Below are positions 1 through 10,867 of a DNA stretch of 64,000 nucleotides, piece by piece; position 1 is the first letter of the stretch; every line of letters begins with the position of its first letter. The stretch lies in contig OX387194.1 in NCBI GenBank assembly GCA_947561395.2, forward strand, positions 22,058,048 to 22,122,047, in the 5' to 3' direction. Under the pieces are notes generated by a model. It was not told the origin of the DNA, made no database searches, and saw only the letters and a list, made by a program, of their open reading frames with translations. The translations under genes were made by a program, and so were the position numbers. This DNA comes from Buxus sempervirens (lineage: Eukaryota; Streptophyta; Magnoliopsida; Buxales; Buxaceae).

Positions 1-337
1 AATATATATGTATTGAAGAAAATGTTACCAGAACCCTTGCTTTGCTATTACCTTCTTTTGGTTGAGGTGGTGAGTTCTTCGAGGATTTCGGCAGCGCTTC
101 CGCGTCCTCCAAAAACTCTTAAGTTGGGGTTGAAAGGGATTCAGTAGGTGGTTATGTTCAAAGGAAGATTAGAGAAGGTTTGGACATGGTTTTGGTGAGA
201 CAGGGGTATTTTGGGAACAAAAAAGGTTTGGATTTAGGGGTGGCGGCAATTGGGCAGAGGTTTGTCATGGGAACATGAGGGGATGAAGGGGGGATCGGCC
301 AAGGGATCAGGCTTGTTCAAATGAGGGGGTGGCCTCT

Positions 338-346
338 CTATTTATA
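338..346 (-). promoter_or_regulatory. TATA box of LTR C0
   Basis: TATAAATAG on the minus strand, immediately downstream (in LTR sense) of the hairpin array at 362-558. The same order of hairpins, TATA and pyrimidine-rich leader occurs in C1, C2, C3 and C4, which supports this as the U3 promoter. Confidence 0.65.
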
Positions 347-361
347 GGCAAAAAGGGTCGT

Positions 362-558
362 GCCCGTATTTGAAATACGGGCATGCCTTGCCCGTACTTC
401 AAATACGGGCAAAAAACGCACATTTGCAAATCTCACTGAATCGGCCAGCTGTCGCCGTACGGGACGCGTGTCCCGCCGTACGATGACGCGTGTCCCTTTC
501 TAGAAGCTTGCCCGTATTTTAAGTACGGGCATGCCTCGCCCGCACTTCAAATACGGGC
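362..558. repeat. Array of four U3 hairpins (core GCCCGTA...TACGGGC)
   Basis: Four 21-nt inverted repeats start at 362, 390, 510 and 538, in two pairs each offset by 28 bp. The first has perfect 10-bp arms (GCCCGTATTT with AAATACGGGC, one-base loop); the others differ by a few bases. Between the pairs lies a further palindrome, GGGACGCGTGTCCC, near 460. All lie just upstream of the TATA box in LTR sense. Confidence 0.85.
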
Positions 559-1089
559 GCGCACGTTTTTTAAATGCTGGATTTGAAACACTTTATTAAA
601 TTTGATTTTTAAACGGATTTTATTCGATTTTAATGATTATTATATTAAAATATCTTCAGATATTTTTTATAAACAACTATTTTATTTATTTTATTCATTT
701 ATTCTGCTTTTTTGCTGCTGTTTTGCCACATGTGCAGTTTTCTTGAAACTTCAACTGCCCATAACTTCTTCATCCGGTGTTCGATTTCAGTAAACTTAGT
801 GCCGTTGGAATCGGCTCGGAACCATCTATCCATTGGAATCAATTTTGGCAGCTGAATTGGGTTCGAGCAAAAAGTCAACTTTTCGCTCCACAAAAGTTTG
901 ACCAGCTCATAACTTTCTCATTCGGACTCCGATTCTAGCAAACTCAGTTGCGTTGGAACCGTGTCGAAATGCTCTTTTTAATGAGATAAAGTTTGATGGT
1001 CAAATTCACTTGAATCAAGAAGTCAATTTTTGGCCCCTTTTGACTTTTAGTTTGACTTTTCATTTTTCTTCATTTTGGGGGTGCAAACA

Positions 1090-2859
1090 ATTCGATAATT
1101 GATTAAAAACCAGCTCGAAGAATTACACTAATAACAATCTCAGATCACTAGACTTACATTTGATAATATTAGACTCAAAATAATCCCATTTCTAGTTATT
1201 CTCTAATGCATATCATAAATTTATTCCACCATAATTTTCTACAATCACCTGAGTGCTAAACAAACCTTGATTAACTCATTTGAAAAGGTTTAATAAGCTA
1301 AAACTCAAATTATGCTCAAAAGAGAAATCAGCCCCACATTGCATAATTTATCAAGGGAGCCTACCCTAGACGCCTAGGTTGGCCTGGGCGCCCAGCCAAC
1401 TTCAGTGATTTTAATAGGGGCGGCTACCCAGGGTAGTAAGCAGCCCTGGGCGCCCAGCCATTTTTCTCATTCAACGGTGATTTCAAACGTGCTGCAATTA
1501 TCAGATTTCATCGACTGAATCAAATTCGTCCATCCAAAACACTTCTAACATAATGAAAATCATCTGAATAACACAAATACACTTCTTCGAAATTAATCTA
1601 AACAAATTTAACATGAACTATAGATTCAAGCGCTATTCACAAACAGATTTCATAACTCCAGATTAATTCGTATCTTAATCCTTTGATAACCATAAATCCA
1701 TGCAAAAATTCGATTAACCGATGGTGCTACTTACCTTGATGAAGACAATTTGCAGACCAAAAATGCTTCAACTCCATAGATTCAAATTTTTGTAACAATT
1801 CTTCAACTCAAACAGTCGTTCTTCTTCTGCATAGATTCAGAATTCGATCAGATCTTTATCGATCTGATTTCTAGTTAGCAATATCATTATAATTAGACAA
1901 CTCTTATCACTCAGAACTAGATCTCACCCACCCTATGATTCGATCCTGACACATCCTACTGTTCTCAAACGAACTGAATGTTGCCGCCGCAGATACTCCT
2001 CAATTCTTCTTTGACAGAGATCGACCACCAAAATAATCTGTCTCTCTAGCCTCCACGAATTCAGATACTTCCTCTAAGACCATAACCTCTTCTCTTGATT
2101 CTCTGATTTCCCCACTCGAGCAACCAAAAAAATAAACCGACGATCGAAATTCAGATTCTATTTATAGTTGCCGCCCTTAAGTCTCTCTTCTTCTCATGAT
2201 TCCATACATGCTCCACCACACTTACAGTCTACATGGCCAAGGAGCCTGAATTTATTGATTCTATGTAATGCCACTCTAACCAAATTTTATACTCCACCAA
2301 TTAGTTGAATTACTTCATGATGAGCTGCACTGCTACACCACCTAACATTTTACATTATCCCCCAGTCAACATAATTAAGATATGATATATGTATATCTAT
2401 ATACAATGACTATTATATATATATATATTAAAACTTAATTACTTACCTTTTACAACCTCTTTAATTTCTACTCTTTTAATAAATCTGAAACTTTAAATCT
2501 CCTTGATGATCTCTCTGTGATTGAGCAGCAACCAACTAGAAGAACAACTAACTGCCTACTTCTATATAGTTAATGACCTACAATTGTTTTAAAACCCGAT
2601 CAAGTGCATGCCACTCCAGCAAGGGTTTCCTATATAACCACTATTGAATATGTCTTGGTCGCTTGGTCGCCACCCTATGGAAGCACCAACCCAGCCAATG
2701 AAACTCAATTAACAACTTTACCCTCTTAATAGTTCATTGAAATCTTAATTTTCTAAATTTTCCTCTAAATAACTTACCTTTCTCCATTTTTGAATTTTTC
2801 CATCAATTAACACCCTTAAAATCTAATTTTTAATGTTATTAAAAATTCAGGATTTTACA
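1090..2859 (-). mobile_element. Long Gypsy-type LTR of family E, truncated by C0
   Basis: The minus-strand start is TGTAAAATCCTGAATTTT at 2859, which abuts an integrase remnant, so E inserted into an older Gypsy element. A TATAAATAG box lies at 2157-2165 (minus). About 425 nt downstream, AAG|GTAAGT at 1729-1737 is a perfect splice-donor consensus followed by AGCAC. A GC-rich island with two perfect CTGGGCGCCCAG palindromes (1384-1395 and 1446-1457) lies about 280-350 nt beyond the donor. A (TA)n run is at about 2414-2429. The 3' end of the LTR is lost at the C0 junction. No ORF of note. Confidence 0.65.
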
Positions 2860-2867
2860 ATTGTTTC

Positions 2868-3249
2868 AGCATTGAGAAGAGCATACCTGAAGAAGAGCCG
2901 TGGTATGTAGACATTGAGAAATTCCTAAAAGACAGAACTCTACCAGAAGGTGCCACGGCTTCAAAGAAGCAGACAATTCAAAGACTAGCAGGGCAGTACG
3001 TCCACAGTGGAGGCAGGATGTACAAGAAATTGTATAATGACTCATTGCTACTATGTGTCAAAGAAGATGAAGCACGGAAGCTGATCAATAAAGTCCATGG
3101 AGGTTTGTGCGGTGCACACATGAATGGGCATATGTTAGCAAGAAAAATTCTAAGGATGGGCTACTACTGGATGACTATGGAATCAGACTGCTACGTTCAT
3201 GTTAGGAAATGCCAGCTATGCCAGTGTAATGCCCCGAATCCAGATCATT
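2868..3249 (+). pseudogene. Gypsy (Tat/Ogre-type) integrase N-terminal zinc-binding fragment
   Basis: An uninterrupted frame from 2868 encodes the linker and H2C2 zinc-binding domain that precede the catalytic core of Gypsy integrases. Visible landmarks are EEPWYVDIEKFL near the start, then HGGLCGAH, ARKILRMGYYWMTMESDC and RKCQLCQ, giving the H/H and CX2C ligands. The WMTMESDC segment is typical of Tat/Athila-type elements. The upstream part (RNase H) is cut at 2860 by LTR E, and the downstream catalytic core is replaced from about 3250 by LTR B'. It is a fragment with no complete catalytic domain. Family assignment is from motif recognition only. Confidence 0.75.
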
Positions 3250-3558
3250 TTTTTTGCTCGAATCATGGTATTAACTTGTAGTACATCACAATTACCTCAA
3301 AAGATAAGACTAAAAGATTTAAGAGTTATGAAAGTGCTAGGAAGCTTAAATTATTCAATAAAGTCTATATCTTACTATTACATCAATTAATTAAATGAAA
3401 GGCAACTACAATTTAACTAACTCTTAAACTTTACTAGATCATCTACTATTATTCTAAGAAAATAAAAACATTTGCATCAATATGCTACTCTTGACTTCTG
3501 AATATTCTAAACTTCAAGCCCACTATCAGACTAACCCAAGGCGTCCTTTTCAAGATCA

Positions 3559-3604
3559 CTTGAAAACAAAACATTTAAAAGCAAGAATGAGATATGAAAT
3601 CTCA
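3559..3604 (-). other. Hairpin plus 3' splice-acceptor-like module in LTR B'
   Basis: In minus sense: TGAGAT / ATCTCA stem (3588-3604) with a 5-nt loop, 3' arm running into CTCATTC (branch-site-like), then TTTTGTTTTCAAG ending at 3559. The exact AG is shifted by one base compared with the other copies. Confidence 0.5.
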
Positions 3605-4169
3605 ACAAGTAGCAACATGCATGAAAGAAAACAGTTCATATATATACATATCATTTACGAACCTTTCATAAGTTGCAAAACAATATCACAAGTATCACCA
3701 AAACAAGAAGACAAAGCCGTATAAATCAAATCTATAATTTTCCCCAAATTCATACAAATAGTTTTTCCCAATACAATCATCATGTCAATCATGTCATTTT
3801 AATATTTCTTTTCAAAACCTTGCTTGTCAAAACATGGCTAAACCGATTAATCAATCTCTTTCTATTTAAAAGAAAACAAATCATATATAATTAGTAATTA
3901 AAACTCACCTTCAGGTAATAGCCTACCTCTACCACAAGATGTAAACACGTAATATCCACATCTCCTTCGCAGGAGAATGCACATCTTTAAGACCGCAAGC
4001 ACCTCCTGCAGAAGATAGCATAACTCAACCGCAGAATGTGAACACATTGCGCCTACATCTCCCCCGCAGGAGATAGCTTCCTCACCTTCAAGTGGTAATT
4101 TACACACCCATCTCCTATGTAGGATGCAATCACATAGTAATCACATCTCCTCCACATAAGGTATCATAT

Positions 4170-4356
4170 CTCTACCACCAAGAAGGTAAAATCTCTGCCA
4201 CCAAGCAGGTTACACACACCTTTGCCACCAAGCAGATTATACACATCTTTGCCACCAAGCAAGTTACACATCTCTGCCACCAAGCAAGTTACACACATAT
4301 CTTTGCCACCAAGCAGGTTACACACACATCTCTGCCACCAAGTAGGTTATACAAAT
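4170..4356. repeat. Minisatellite, about 27 bp, seven copies
   Basis: Degenerate direct repeats of a unit like CTGCCACCAAGCAGGTTACA, with copies starting near 4170, 4192, 4220, 4247, 4275, 4301 and 4330. They lie inside LTR B' and account for the repetitive histidine- and threonine-rich ORFs in all frames. Confidence 0.85.
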
Positions 4357-4852
4357 AATCCACATTTCCATCCATGGCATATAAATCAGTCCATGGTACA
4401 TGGAACATGGTACATGGAAGAGCATAAATCCACAATCCAATTTTGTATATAAAATAGTTTGCTCATGTTCAATCAATAATCCAAAACCTCTTGTCAATAC
4501 TTATTATATTTCAAAACATAGGCTCAACGTACTCAAATCTATTACAAAAGTATTTTTATCAATTCCAGAACTTGAATCACTTCTAAAACAATTTTTTACA
4601 GGTGTAGAAATCAACCAAATCGATTTTAAACAAACTCTAGAATCAAAACTTTCTTTCAAGTCAAAATAAGATATATTTCAGTAGAACGTACCCAAAACTT
4701 TGTATAATTTTTATAAAATTAATCAATCACTGAAAACAACTCATAAACATCCAAATCTTATTTGTACATATGTTTGATTTGTCTAAAAATCATTTTACAA
4801 TAAAAATCTAGGTATATTTCTCAAAATTAGAAAATCTGGGTTGGGCGCTCGA

Positions 4853-5113
4853 TAGGTCGCTCAAGCGGTCCTGTCTAGCAGCCTTTGAAACAAAACAGAA
4901 CAAAACAGATAAACGGGCACCTAATAGATCGCTTAGGCAATCCTTTACTTAACATGGGCACTCAATAGATCGCTCAGGCGATTCTTTATTTAATCATGGG
5001 CACTCAATAGATCGCTCAAGCAATCCTTTATTTAATCATCGGTGCTCAACAGATCGCTCAGGTGTTCCTTTATTTAATCATGGGCGCTCAATAGATCGCT
5101 CAAGCGATCCTGT
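4853..5113. repeat. Minisatellite, about 42 bp, six copies
   Basis: Direct repeats of a unit containing GCGCTCAATAGATCGCTCAA and an AT-rich spacer (CTTTATTTAATC). Copies begin near 4853, 4915, 4953, 4996, 5037 and 5079; the first and last are the most GC-rich. The array occupies the position that the GC-rich palindromic island has in the other long LTRs. Confidence 0.85.
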
Positions 5114-5789
5114 CAGGCACCCATAAAAAATCGCAAATTCTGAGTTTTCTGTAATTTGTGAAATTTCATTCTAAATCTGAATAACATTAAACCAACTTCT
5201 CAAATCACTTCTAAATCATATATTTTCAACCTCTAAACATTTTAGATCATTCCAAATACATCTAAACATAGATTTACAATAAATCTAAATCAAAAACTAA
5301 GGAAACTCAATACTTTAAACATGCTTGACAGTCTTCATAAACCACATATAAGATCAATCAAACCCACGAAATCTATTGTATAAAATACATGGTTTAGTAT
5401 TTCAAATCATCATATATTAATTCCAGATTAAACCCAAATGTTTAAACCTAAAATCATGCAACGATTAAACAAAACGACGTGTTACTACTTGCCTCAAAAT
5501 GCAAAATCCTTATCTTCAAGTTACCGCCAAGATTTTGCTACTAAGCGCACCCCTCTAGAGACCTTAGAACACCATCTCCACTGGTCAGATTGAAGTTCCA
5601 CTAGTCGTGAACAAAACACCAAAATTTGAGGCCAATCCAATGGTTGGATCTTTTTAGATCGCACTTTGATGAACGCTGGTCGGAGGTTTCTGCAAAACCT
5701 TCTCTCTCTATATTCCCCAAACGTGAGAGCCCTCCTTTTCCTTTATATGATTTGATTAGAAGAAACCCTAAATCCTTCCTAAAGCTTCC

Positions 5790-5797
5790 CTTTTATA
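5790..5797 (-). promoter_or_regulatory. TATA box of LTR B'
   Basis: TATAAAAG in minus sense, preceded by GGTGAGAC. The equivalent box in copy B is TATAAAAAG at 29200-29208, preceded by GGTGAGCC. Confidence 0.55.
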
Positions 5798-6051
5798 GTC
5801 TCACCCAAAGTAGAAGTCCTATTTGGTTTAGGAAACTTCTAACTAACCCCACTAGGATTCCTAATCTCACTTAGAAGCTTTCAATTCCTAATCTTTTACA
5901 ACTCCTCCTTCAAATTCTTTCCTTTTAATTTTAAATAAGAGAAACTTCTATTTTTCCTAATTTTCGTGCTAATTATTTCTCCTATTTTTAAATATTACAA
6001 AAACTCTCCAAAACTCCTCTTTTCCTTAACTTAAGACTCCTAATCAACTAT

Positions 6052-6510
6052 TGTAACGCCCCAAATCCGGGTCACGTAAATAAACCGTAACACGTCTCCG
6101 GAGGTTAAAAGGTAACACATGATCGCAATATCAGAGTGAAGGAAAAACATGAAATGACAATAACTAAATAATTAGAGCACGCTAAAATCCCAAACTGAAA
6201 TAAACTCACATGATCGATCAACTACCCGCAGGAAACGTCCTCTCCAAGAGCCGCTGAAAATAAAACAAAACAATACGGAACGAGATACGAATATCCCAGT
6301 GAGCAGCACATGCATGCACAAAACCATTTAATTCAGTTCTAAAACATGCCATGGTGCAAAAACATATACGATGATGATAACACATATAATCCGAATAATC
6401 CAATAGAATTCCAATAATCCATGTGATATAAACGTGGAAATCCATCATGTAAATCAAGCAATAACATCGGTCTCAAATCACGAAGATAGCAATAAGATAA
6501 TGAGTAACTG
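6052..6510 (-). mobile_element. Gypsy-type LTR family A, 3'-end fragment (A1)
   Basis: The plus-strand edge TGTAACGCCCC at 6052 is the LTR 3' terminus read in reverse. The 459 bp match the corresponding end of solo LTR A3 (13458 to about 13925), including the block ACTACCCGCAGGAAACGTCC and the hairpin-acceptor module. At 6511 the sequence switches to the terminus of a second A-family LTR, so A1 is cut there. The missing part of A1 is not recognisable after 8869, so simple nesting is not proven. Confidence 0.7.
6254..6298 (-). other. Hairpin plus 3' splice-acceptor-like module in LTR A1
   Basis: Minus sense: TGGGATA-TTCG-TATCTCG (6298-6281), all seven pairs possible with two G-U wobbles, then TTTTATTTTCAG ending at 6254 and GCTCTTGGAGAGGACG at the start of the exon-like block. 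Confidence 0.6.
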
Positions 6511-6835
6511 TGTAACGCCCCGGATCCGTGTTGTTCAATAAAGATATAACACGTCTCACGGAGGTTAGGCAAGGATCGTTAATCAATTATGATCGTTGGA
6601 TAATCATTTAACTATAACCTGTCAGAGTGCACAATTTGATTCATCCAAGAATGTAACATTTAGAACTTAACTAGAATCATATGGTTCAACTCCAAATAGA
6701 CTTTAATACACCTCAAACATTCAAATTACTCAAATTCGGAACAAGATAACCTACAAGTCTAAGGAAGGTAATAGTAGTCTTCCTCCCTATAAGCCTCAGA
6801 CAGATCTACCCCAGTAGTCGCCTCACCACGAGTAT

Positions 6836-6879
6836 CTGAAAACAAAACAAAAACAACAGAGTGAGATACGAATATCTCA
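6836..6879 (-). other. Hairpin plus 3' splice-acceptor-like module in LTR A2
   Basis: Minus sense: TGAGATATTCGTATCTCA (6879-6862), a perfect 7-bp stem with a TTCG loop, whose 3' arm continues as CTCACTC (branch-site-like). TTTGTTTTGTTTTCAG ends at 6836, 26 nt after the stem. Confidence 0.65.
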
Positions 6880-7854
6880 GCGAGTAACACATGCATGCAG
6901 AAATAGTTAATCACAGTTCAAAACTATGCATCGATAAACATTCTGTACGATTAAACAACTAACATCAATTTCAAGTTTAAACCAAAACCCATTTCATCAG
7001 TCAAATCACATCTCAGTTAATCACGGCAACACATCGATTGGTCAATGTCATGACTATCGTTTAGTTGATAAATTAAACATGCCAAGTAGACACTCCACAC
7101 CTCCATGTACACAGTTCCGGCCTACTTAGGGTTTCGGAAACTCTGAAATGATGGCCTACTCAGGGTTTCGTCATCCAATGCAGGCCTACTCCCCGGGTTT
7201 CTGCATTGACAACCAGGCCTACTCAGGGTTTCTGGCTGCTCTACACTGGTCGTGGCAACACACAAGGCCATGCAATTCCAACAACCAACAATAACATTAC
7301 ATTACTAAGCTTAAGCATCTGGATCCAGGACAAGCTAAACCAAACAGTAAATCATCGTATAATCGCAATTCCGACATCAAAATAAAGTCATTCATTCTAC
7401 ATCGTATATAACTCATTACGGTTCATCACCTGTCCCTCTGGACCAAGCAGTATCTCAAATACTTTCAGTATTTTCTCATTTCCGCAACACATGCCATTTG
7501 AATACAAAACACAGTTATTCATGCCAAGAAAAACTTCACAATACATTCAGAATTTTCCAAACAAGTGAAACCAGAAGTTAATAATTTCTCAATCAAAACA
7601 GTGTAAAAATTCAAGGGAAAAACTAATTAGGAACTTCCATTGTTTTGGTATCCAGCACAACACATACAAATAACCTAAACTCAACCTTAGATGCCTTTAA
7701 GAATTTGCCACTAGAATTTCCTTTAGGAATTTAATCGGTAATACAGGTTCCAAGGTTCCCAAACAAGTGATTGGTTAAGTGGTATAAACCTCAAGACATC
7801 AAAATCCCCCTTGGTTCAGTCAAGAATCAATTTCAGTAAGTTAAATTGGGTATG

Positions 7855-8110
7855 CGCTCACTTCCTGAAGTGAGCGCCGGTCGGCGGATAGGAATCAGGC
7901 CAAATTTGGACTATGCGCTCACTCGACACTAAATGAGCGCGAGCTGAGCGGGAAATGGGCGCGAGATGGGCGCCGGCTTCACGCGAGATTTGTGCATACT
8001 ATTTAGTGAGTGCGAGCTGAGCGCCAAGTGAGCGCTAGCTCGGCGGATGGTGTGATTTTAACGGGCGCCTACTTCCTAAGTGAGCGTGAGTGGGCGCCAG
8101 GTCGGCGGAT
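7855..8110. repeat. GC-rich palindromic island in LTR A2
   Basis: Dense short words GAGCGC, GGGCGC, GGTCGGCGG and GCGAG in direct and inverted order, strikingly GC-rich against AT-rich flanks. The equivalent island in A3 is at 15063-15330. Confidence 0.7.
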
Positions 8111-8869
8111 ACCCATTGTGATTTTCAACACTCTGTTATTTCGAGATCTCTATCTCTGGCCGATCTGTAATTGTTCCAATACACTCCCAATGTTCCCAGA
8201 ATACTTCCCAACCAGTTTTGGATTTAATCTAAACACATTTAATTTCCAGTTATAATTTTACCCTCATGCTCGGACTCATGATGTTCCAGAAAACCCAGAA
8301 AACTCACAATACAACCATGCAATCAAAATACATCACGAATAAACTAAAACCTCAGTTGTAAATCAGTGCTACTCACTCTTATACGCTTATCCCAGAACAA
8401 CAGCTTATTCCACAACCACGGCCGATCACGACTCCGGCTGCGCGCGCGGATGCAAAGGTAGCCGAACGAATCCTCTGCTCACGAGAGAAATAACCCACCG
8501 AACTCCGACTCCAATAATCTCCTAGTAGCTCTTGCGATTCTTGTTCTTCACAGGCAGAACCCTAATCGCCACACCAGCCGCAAATCGCCAAGTCGCCCAG
8601 TTCTCCAGATAACGAGAGTAACGAAAGTATTGCCAAAAGTATGATACGAGTATTCTAAAAACCCAAAGACCTAACTTTCCCTTTTGGTATATTTACCTCA
8701 TACGCTACATACGCATTGCCACTCGACAACCCTTTTAAAGTCCTTGCTCCTGTGCATGCTCGCCCACTGAAACCCTACATATTCCGGCCACTTAAGTTAA
8801 CAAGCGCCCAAGCTATATTTTAATAATAAATAAATAAATAAAAACTCTACCAAAAATCAGGGTCTTACA

Positions 8870-10867
8870 GTAAGCCCCAACAACAATAAAAAGTAGAACA
8901 CTGTGCAAACCCAGATAGTTAAGCCTTTTGAGCTGCTTACCAGTTCTTCATAACCTGAAACCAAGCCTACATTTCGTCATAATCCCAAGACCTCTCAGAC
9001 CCCAAGAAGAATGATCTTGACAAACAATCAAGTCTGTGTTGGTTGGTAACGACGGAATCCAAGGTTTCCAGGAAGACTAGATACAGTGAAGACCCAAAAA
9101 AGGTGCAATGTGTACAAAAAGGGTCATTCGTGGCTATTGAAAAGAGCGGAAAAGATGTTAGAATGGTTTGGAGTGAACAAAAGTGAACGCCGAAAGAGCA
9201 GAAACAAGGTTAAGTAATGAGCTGAGAAAGGCAGACAAATCTGAAGGGTCCAGATCGGTAGGTTGTGTCTGGGTTAGAACTTCACAATGCCCCGTGATGA
9301 CAATGCTGCTGAAAATACCAAGTACACCAAGTCCCGTTTGACCTGGGGATCAGCTGTTGATATTGCAGACACGAACACACACCGACATGTCTATTTTTAC
9401 TATAATTGTTCTGCTTAACTATTCTTGAGTTCCATATTGTGCTACTAACCTTAGCCCATAAGTTCATAACCAGGATGTGAGCCATTTCTGGCTACGATGG
9501 GTAGAAGACTAGAAAGAGAAAAGAAAAATACTTTTGCATACCTGAAATTCTATGTCTTCTTTGTAAGTACGATCAAGGCAGGAAAAGAGATGGCCAAGGG
9601 CAAAGGGAAGGACAAACCCCATAGAAGAGAACAAATACCCTCTCCTCGATCCCCAGTGGAGCTTCATTAATGATGAAAAGCGATATCCAAGAATGAGAAT
9701 GATCCCCCCAAGGTGACGCTGGACAAACAGAGAAGCTTGTAAAGAATATATGACATTCTCTCACCAATCCCCGGCAGAGTTGCATACCCGAGGAGAGTGT
9801 CATATCAAAGAAATTGTTCAGATAAAAAAGGCTCCCACAAATCCCCAGCAGAGTTTTCCCTACTCAATGGGAGCCCGAACCACAGCCCATGCCCGACCTA
9901 AGGAAACGGGCTTTGCAAAAAGAATGACAACTATGAGAGGCCTTCCACAAATCCCCAGTGGAGCATTTATTTCAAAAGGAGTCCTCGGGTGTACCTAAGA
10001 GAGTCCCAAGGATTGCCTAACAATGATCCCTAACTCAGTAGAAGCCCTACATCAAAAAGAGGAAAAGAGGAAGATGCCTCTCCACGTATCCCTAGTGGAG
10101 TTACTTCCAACCAGGAGGGCCTTACCTCATCATAGAAGAGGATCGATAGGGGAACACCTTCCCATCAAGAAGGGGACCTTCTCCCAAAAGAACCAGGGCA
10201 AATATCAGACCCTATTCTCCCCCAACAGAAGAAGCCTTGCGGAGAAAAAGCTGGACTTAATCAAGCCACAGTCCCCAGTAGAAGAAAGAGATGGCAGATC
10301 TCCCAAGACATACAAAAATGAAGAGCTTCAAGGCAAATGGACCCCTCTTGTAATTTTGATTTCTCACTTTTGTAAGAAGAATAGGATAGGTGTGCAAGCT
10401 CCATTGAGGTATCGGACAGCAGCAAGAGCACCTCCTCCTTCCTTCTTCCCCTTCCTTCCGTTCCCTCGCCAACCCCAAAAAAAAAAAATAATAAGTCCCT
10501 AAAGTCCTAAGTCTGAAAAAAGGAAAAAGAAGTTAAAGCTAAAATCACCTAAAAGCTTTAATGGAACAAACAAGAGAAAAGACTGCTGTCGAAACAGGTT
10601 GGCCAGCTTAGATCCAATATCTTTCAAAAAAACACAAACTAAAGGACAAGGAGTTGCTCCAGGAAACCCAAGCTTCAACACACAATAAACTTCAATACAC
10701 AAAGGTGTTTAAGACAAAATTGATAGTTGAGAACAAGACATTTCTGTCAATATGCATAGACTCAAGCTTCCTGAATTACGATTTTAGTATCAAGAACACA
10801 TAAATTCATTTTGAACAGACATGTAAATCATTTTACATCTAAATTAACTCAAAACAGAACCTGATTT
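8870..10867. other. Unclassified region between LTR A2 and Copia-1
   Basis: I see no supported gene. The region contains a degenerate repeat array (9640-10290). The longest ORF, 10023-10502, lies across the array and ends in a low-complexity AAAAAAAA tract, so it is probably not coding. The missing 3' LTR of Copia-1 should lie here, but the termini seen in its 5' LTR do not recur. The origin of 8870-9640 and of 10300-10867 is unknown. Confidence 0.5.
9640..10290. repeat. Degenerate array with core ATCCCCAGTGGAG
   Basis: The core occurs near 9649 (GATCCCCAGTGGAGC), 9771 (AATCCCCGGCAGAG), 9838 (AATCCCCAGCAGAG), 9950 (AATCCCCAGTGGAGC), 10089 (TATCCCTAGTGGAG) and 10271 (AGTCCCCAGTAGAAG), each usually preceded by a CTC..C/CCACA stretch. 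Spacing is about 70-180 bp. In reverse complement the core reads CTCCACTGGGGAT, which resembles part of the primer-binding region I associate with Tat/Ogre-type Gypsy elements; that link is from memory. Confidence 0.6.

Larger units (their letters stand above)
1..1089 (-). mobile_element. C-family Gypsy-type LTR (C0), partial, runs off the window
   Basis: On the minus strand the LTR begins at 1089 with TGTTTGCACCCCC and runs leftward past base 1. It shares an ordered set of landmarks with C1, C2 and C4: a terminus like TGTAAGCACC, then a block around 900-1000 (CTCAGTTGCGTTGGA in plus orientation), then a hairpin array, then a TATA box. No coding sequence is visible; short ORFs in it are incidental. 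The sequence resumes at 1090 with a different LTR (E), so C0 probably inserted into E, but its other end lies outside the window and a target duplication cannot be tested. Confidence 0.75.
3250..6051 (-). mobile_element. Long Gypsy-type LTR of family B (copy B')
   Basis: Non-coding block related to solo LTR B at 22660-29704: both share, in minus sense, a GGTGAG...TATAAAA promoter (here 5790-5797), a GCTACTTGTTGAGAT motif and a hairpin-acceptor module (here 3559-3604). A GC-type donor-like sequence (GCAAGTAGTAAC) is at 5492-5481. The boundaries are soft: the left edge is where integrase homology stops and the right edge is the start of LTR A1. Two tandem arrays lie inside (4170-4356 and 4853-5113). 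Short ORFs here, such as that at 4092-4358, are products of the arrays. Confidence 0.6.
6511..8869 (-). mobile_element. Gypsy-type LTR family A (A2), 2,359 bp
   Basis: Minus-sense start TGTAAGACCCTG at 8869 and end GGGGCGTTACA at 6511. The contents match A3: a donor-like GTGAGTAGCACTG at 8376, a GC-rich island with repeated GAGCGCGAG/GGGCGC words at 7855-8110, the CCTACTCAGGGTTTC repeats at 7120-7235, and the hairpin-acceptor module at 6836-6879. The flanks do not give a clean 5-bp duplication (AACTG left, GTAAG right; GTAAC/GTAAG if the terminus is two bases longer), so it may be a solo LTR or part of a larger deleted element. The ORF at 8010-8255 is a by-product of the GC-rich island. Confidence 0.75.

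Noticed and set aside
4092-4358. Histidine/threonine-rich repetitive protein
   Set aside because: Product of the 27-bp minisatellite, open in more than one frame.
6506-8874. LTR A2 as a clean solo LTR nested in A1
   Set aside because: Flanks do not form a clear duplication, and the rest of A1 is not found after 8869.
10023-10502. 159-codon plus-strand ORF
   Set aside because: It lies across the degenerate ATCCCCAGTGGAG array, has no recognisable domain, ends in an A-run and has an antisense ORF of similar quality.
8870-10860. 3' LTR of Copia-1
   Set aside because: The termini of the 5' LTR (TGAAAGAG / GTCAAACA in plus view) do not recur here.
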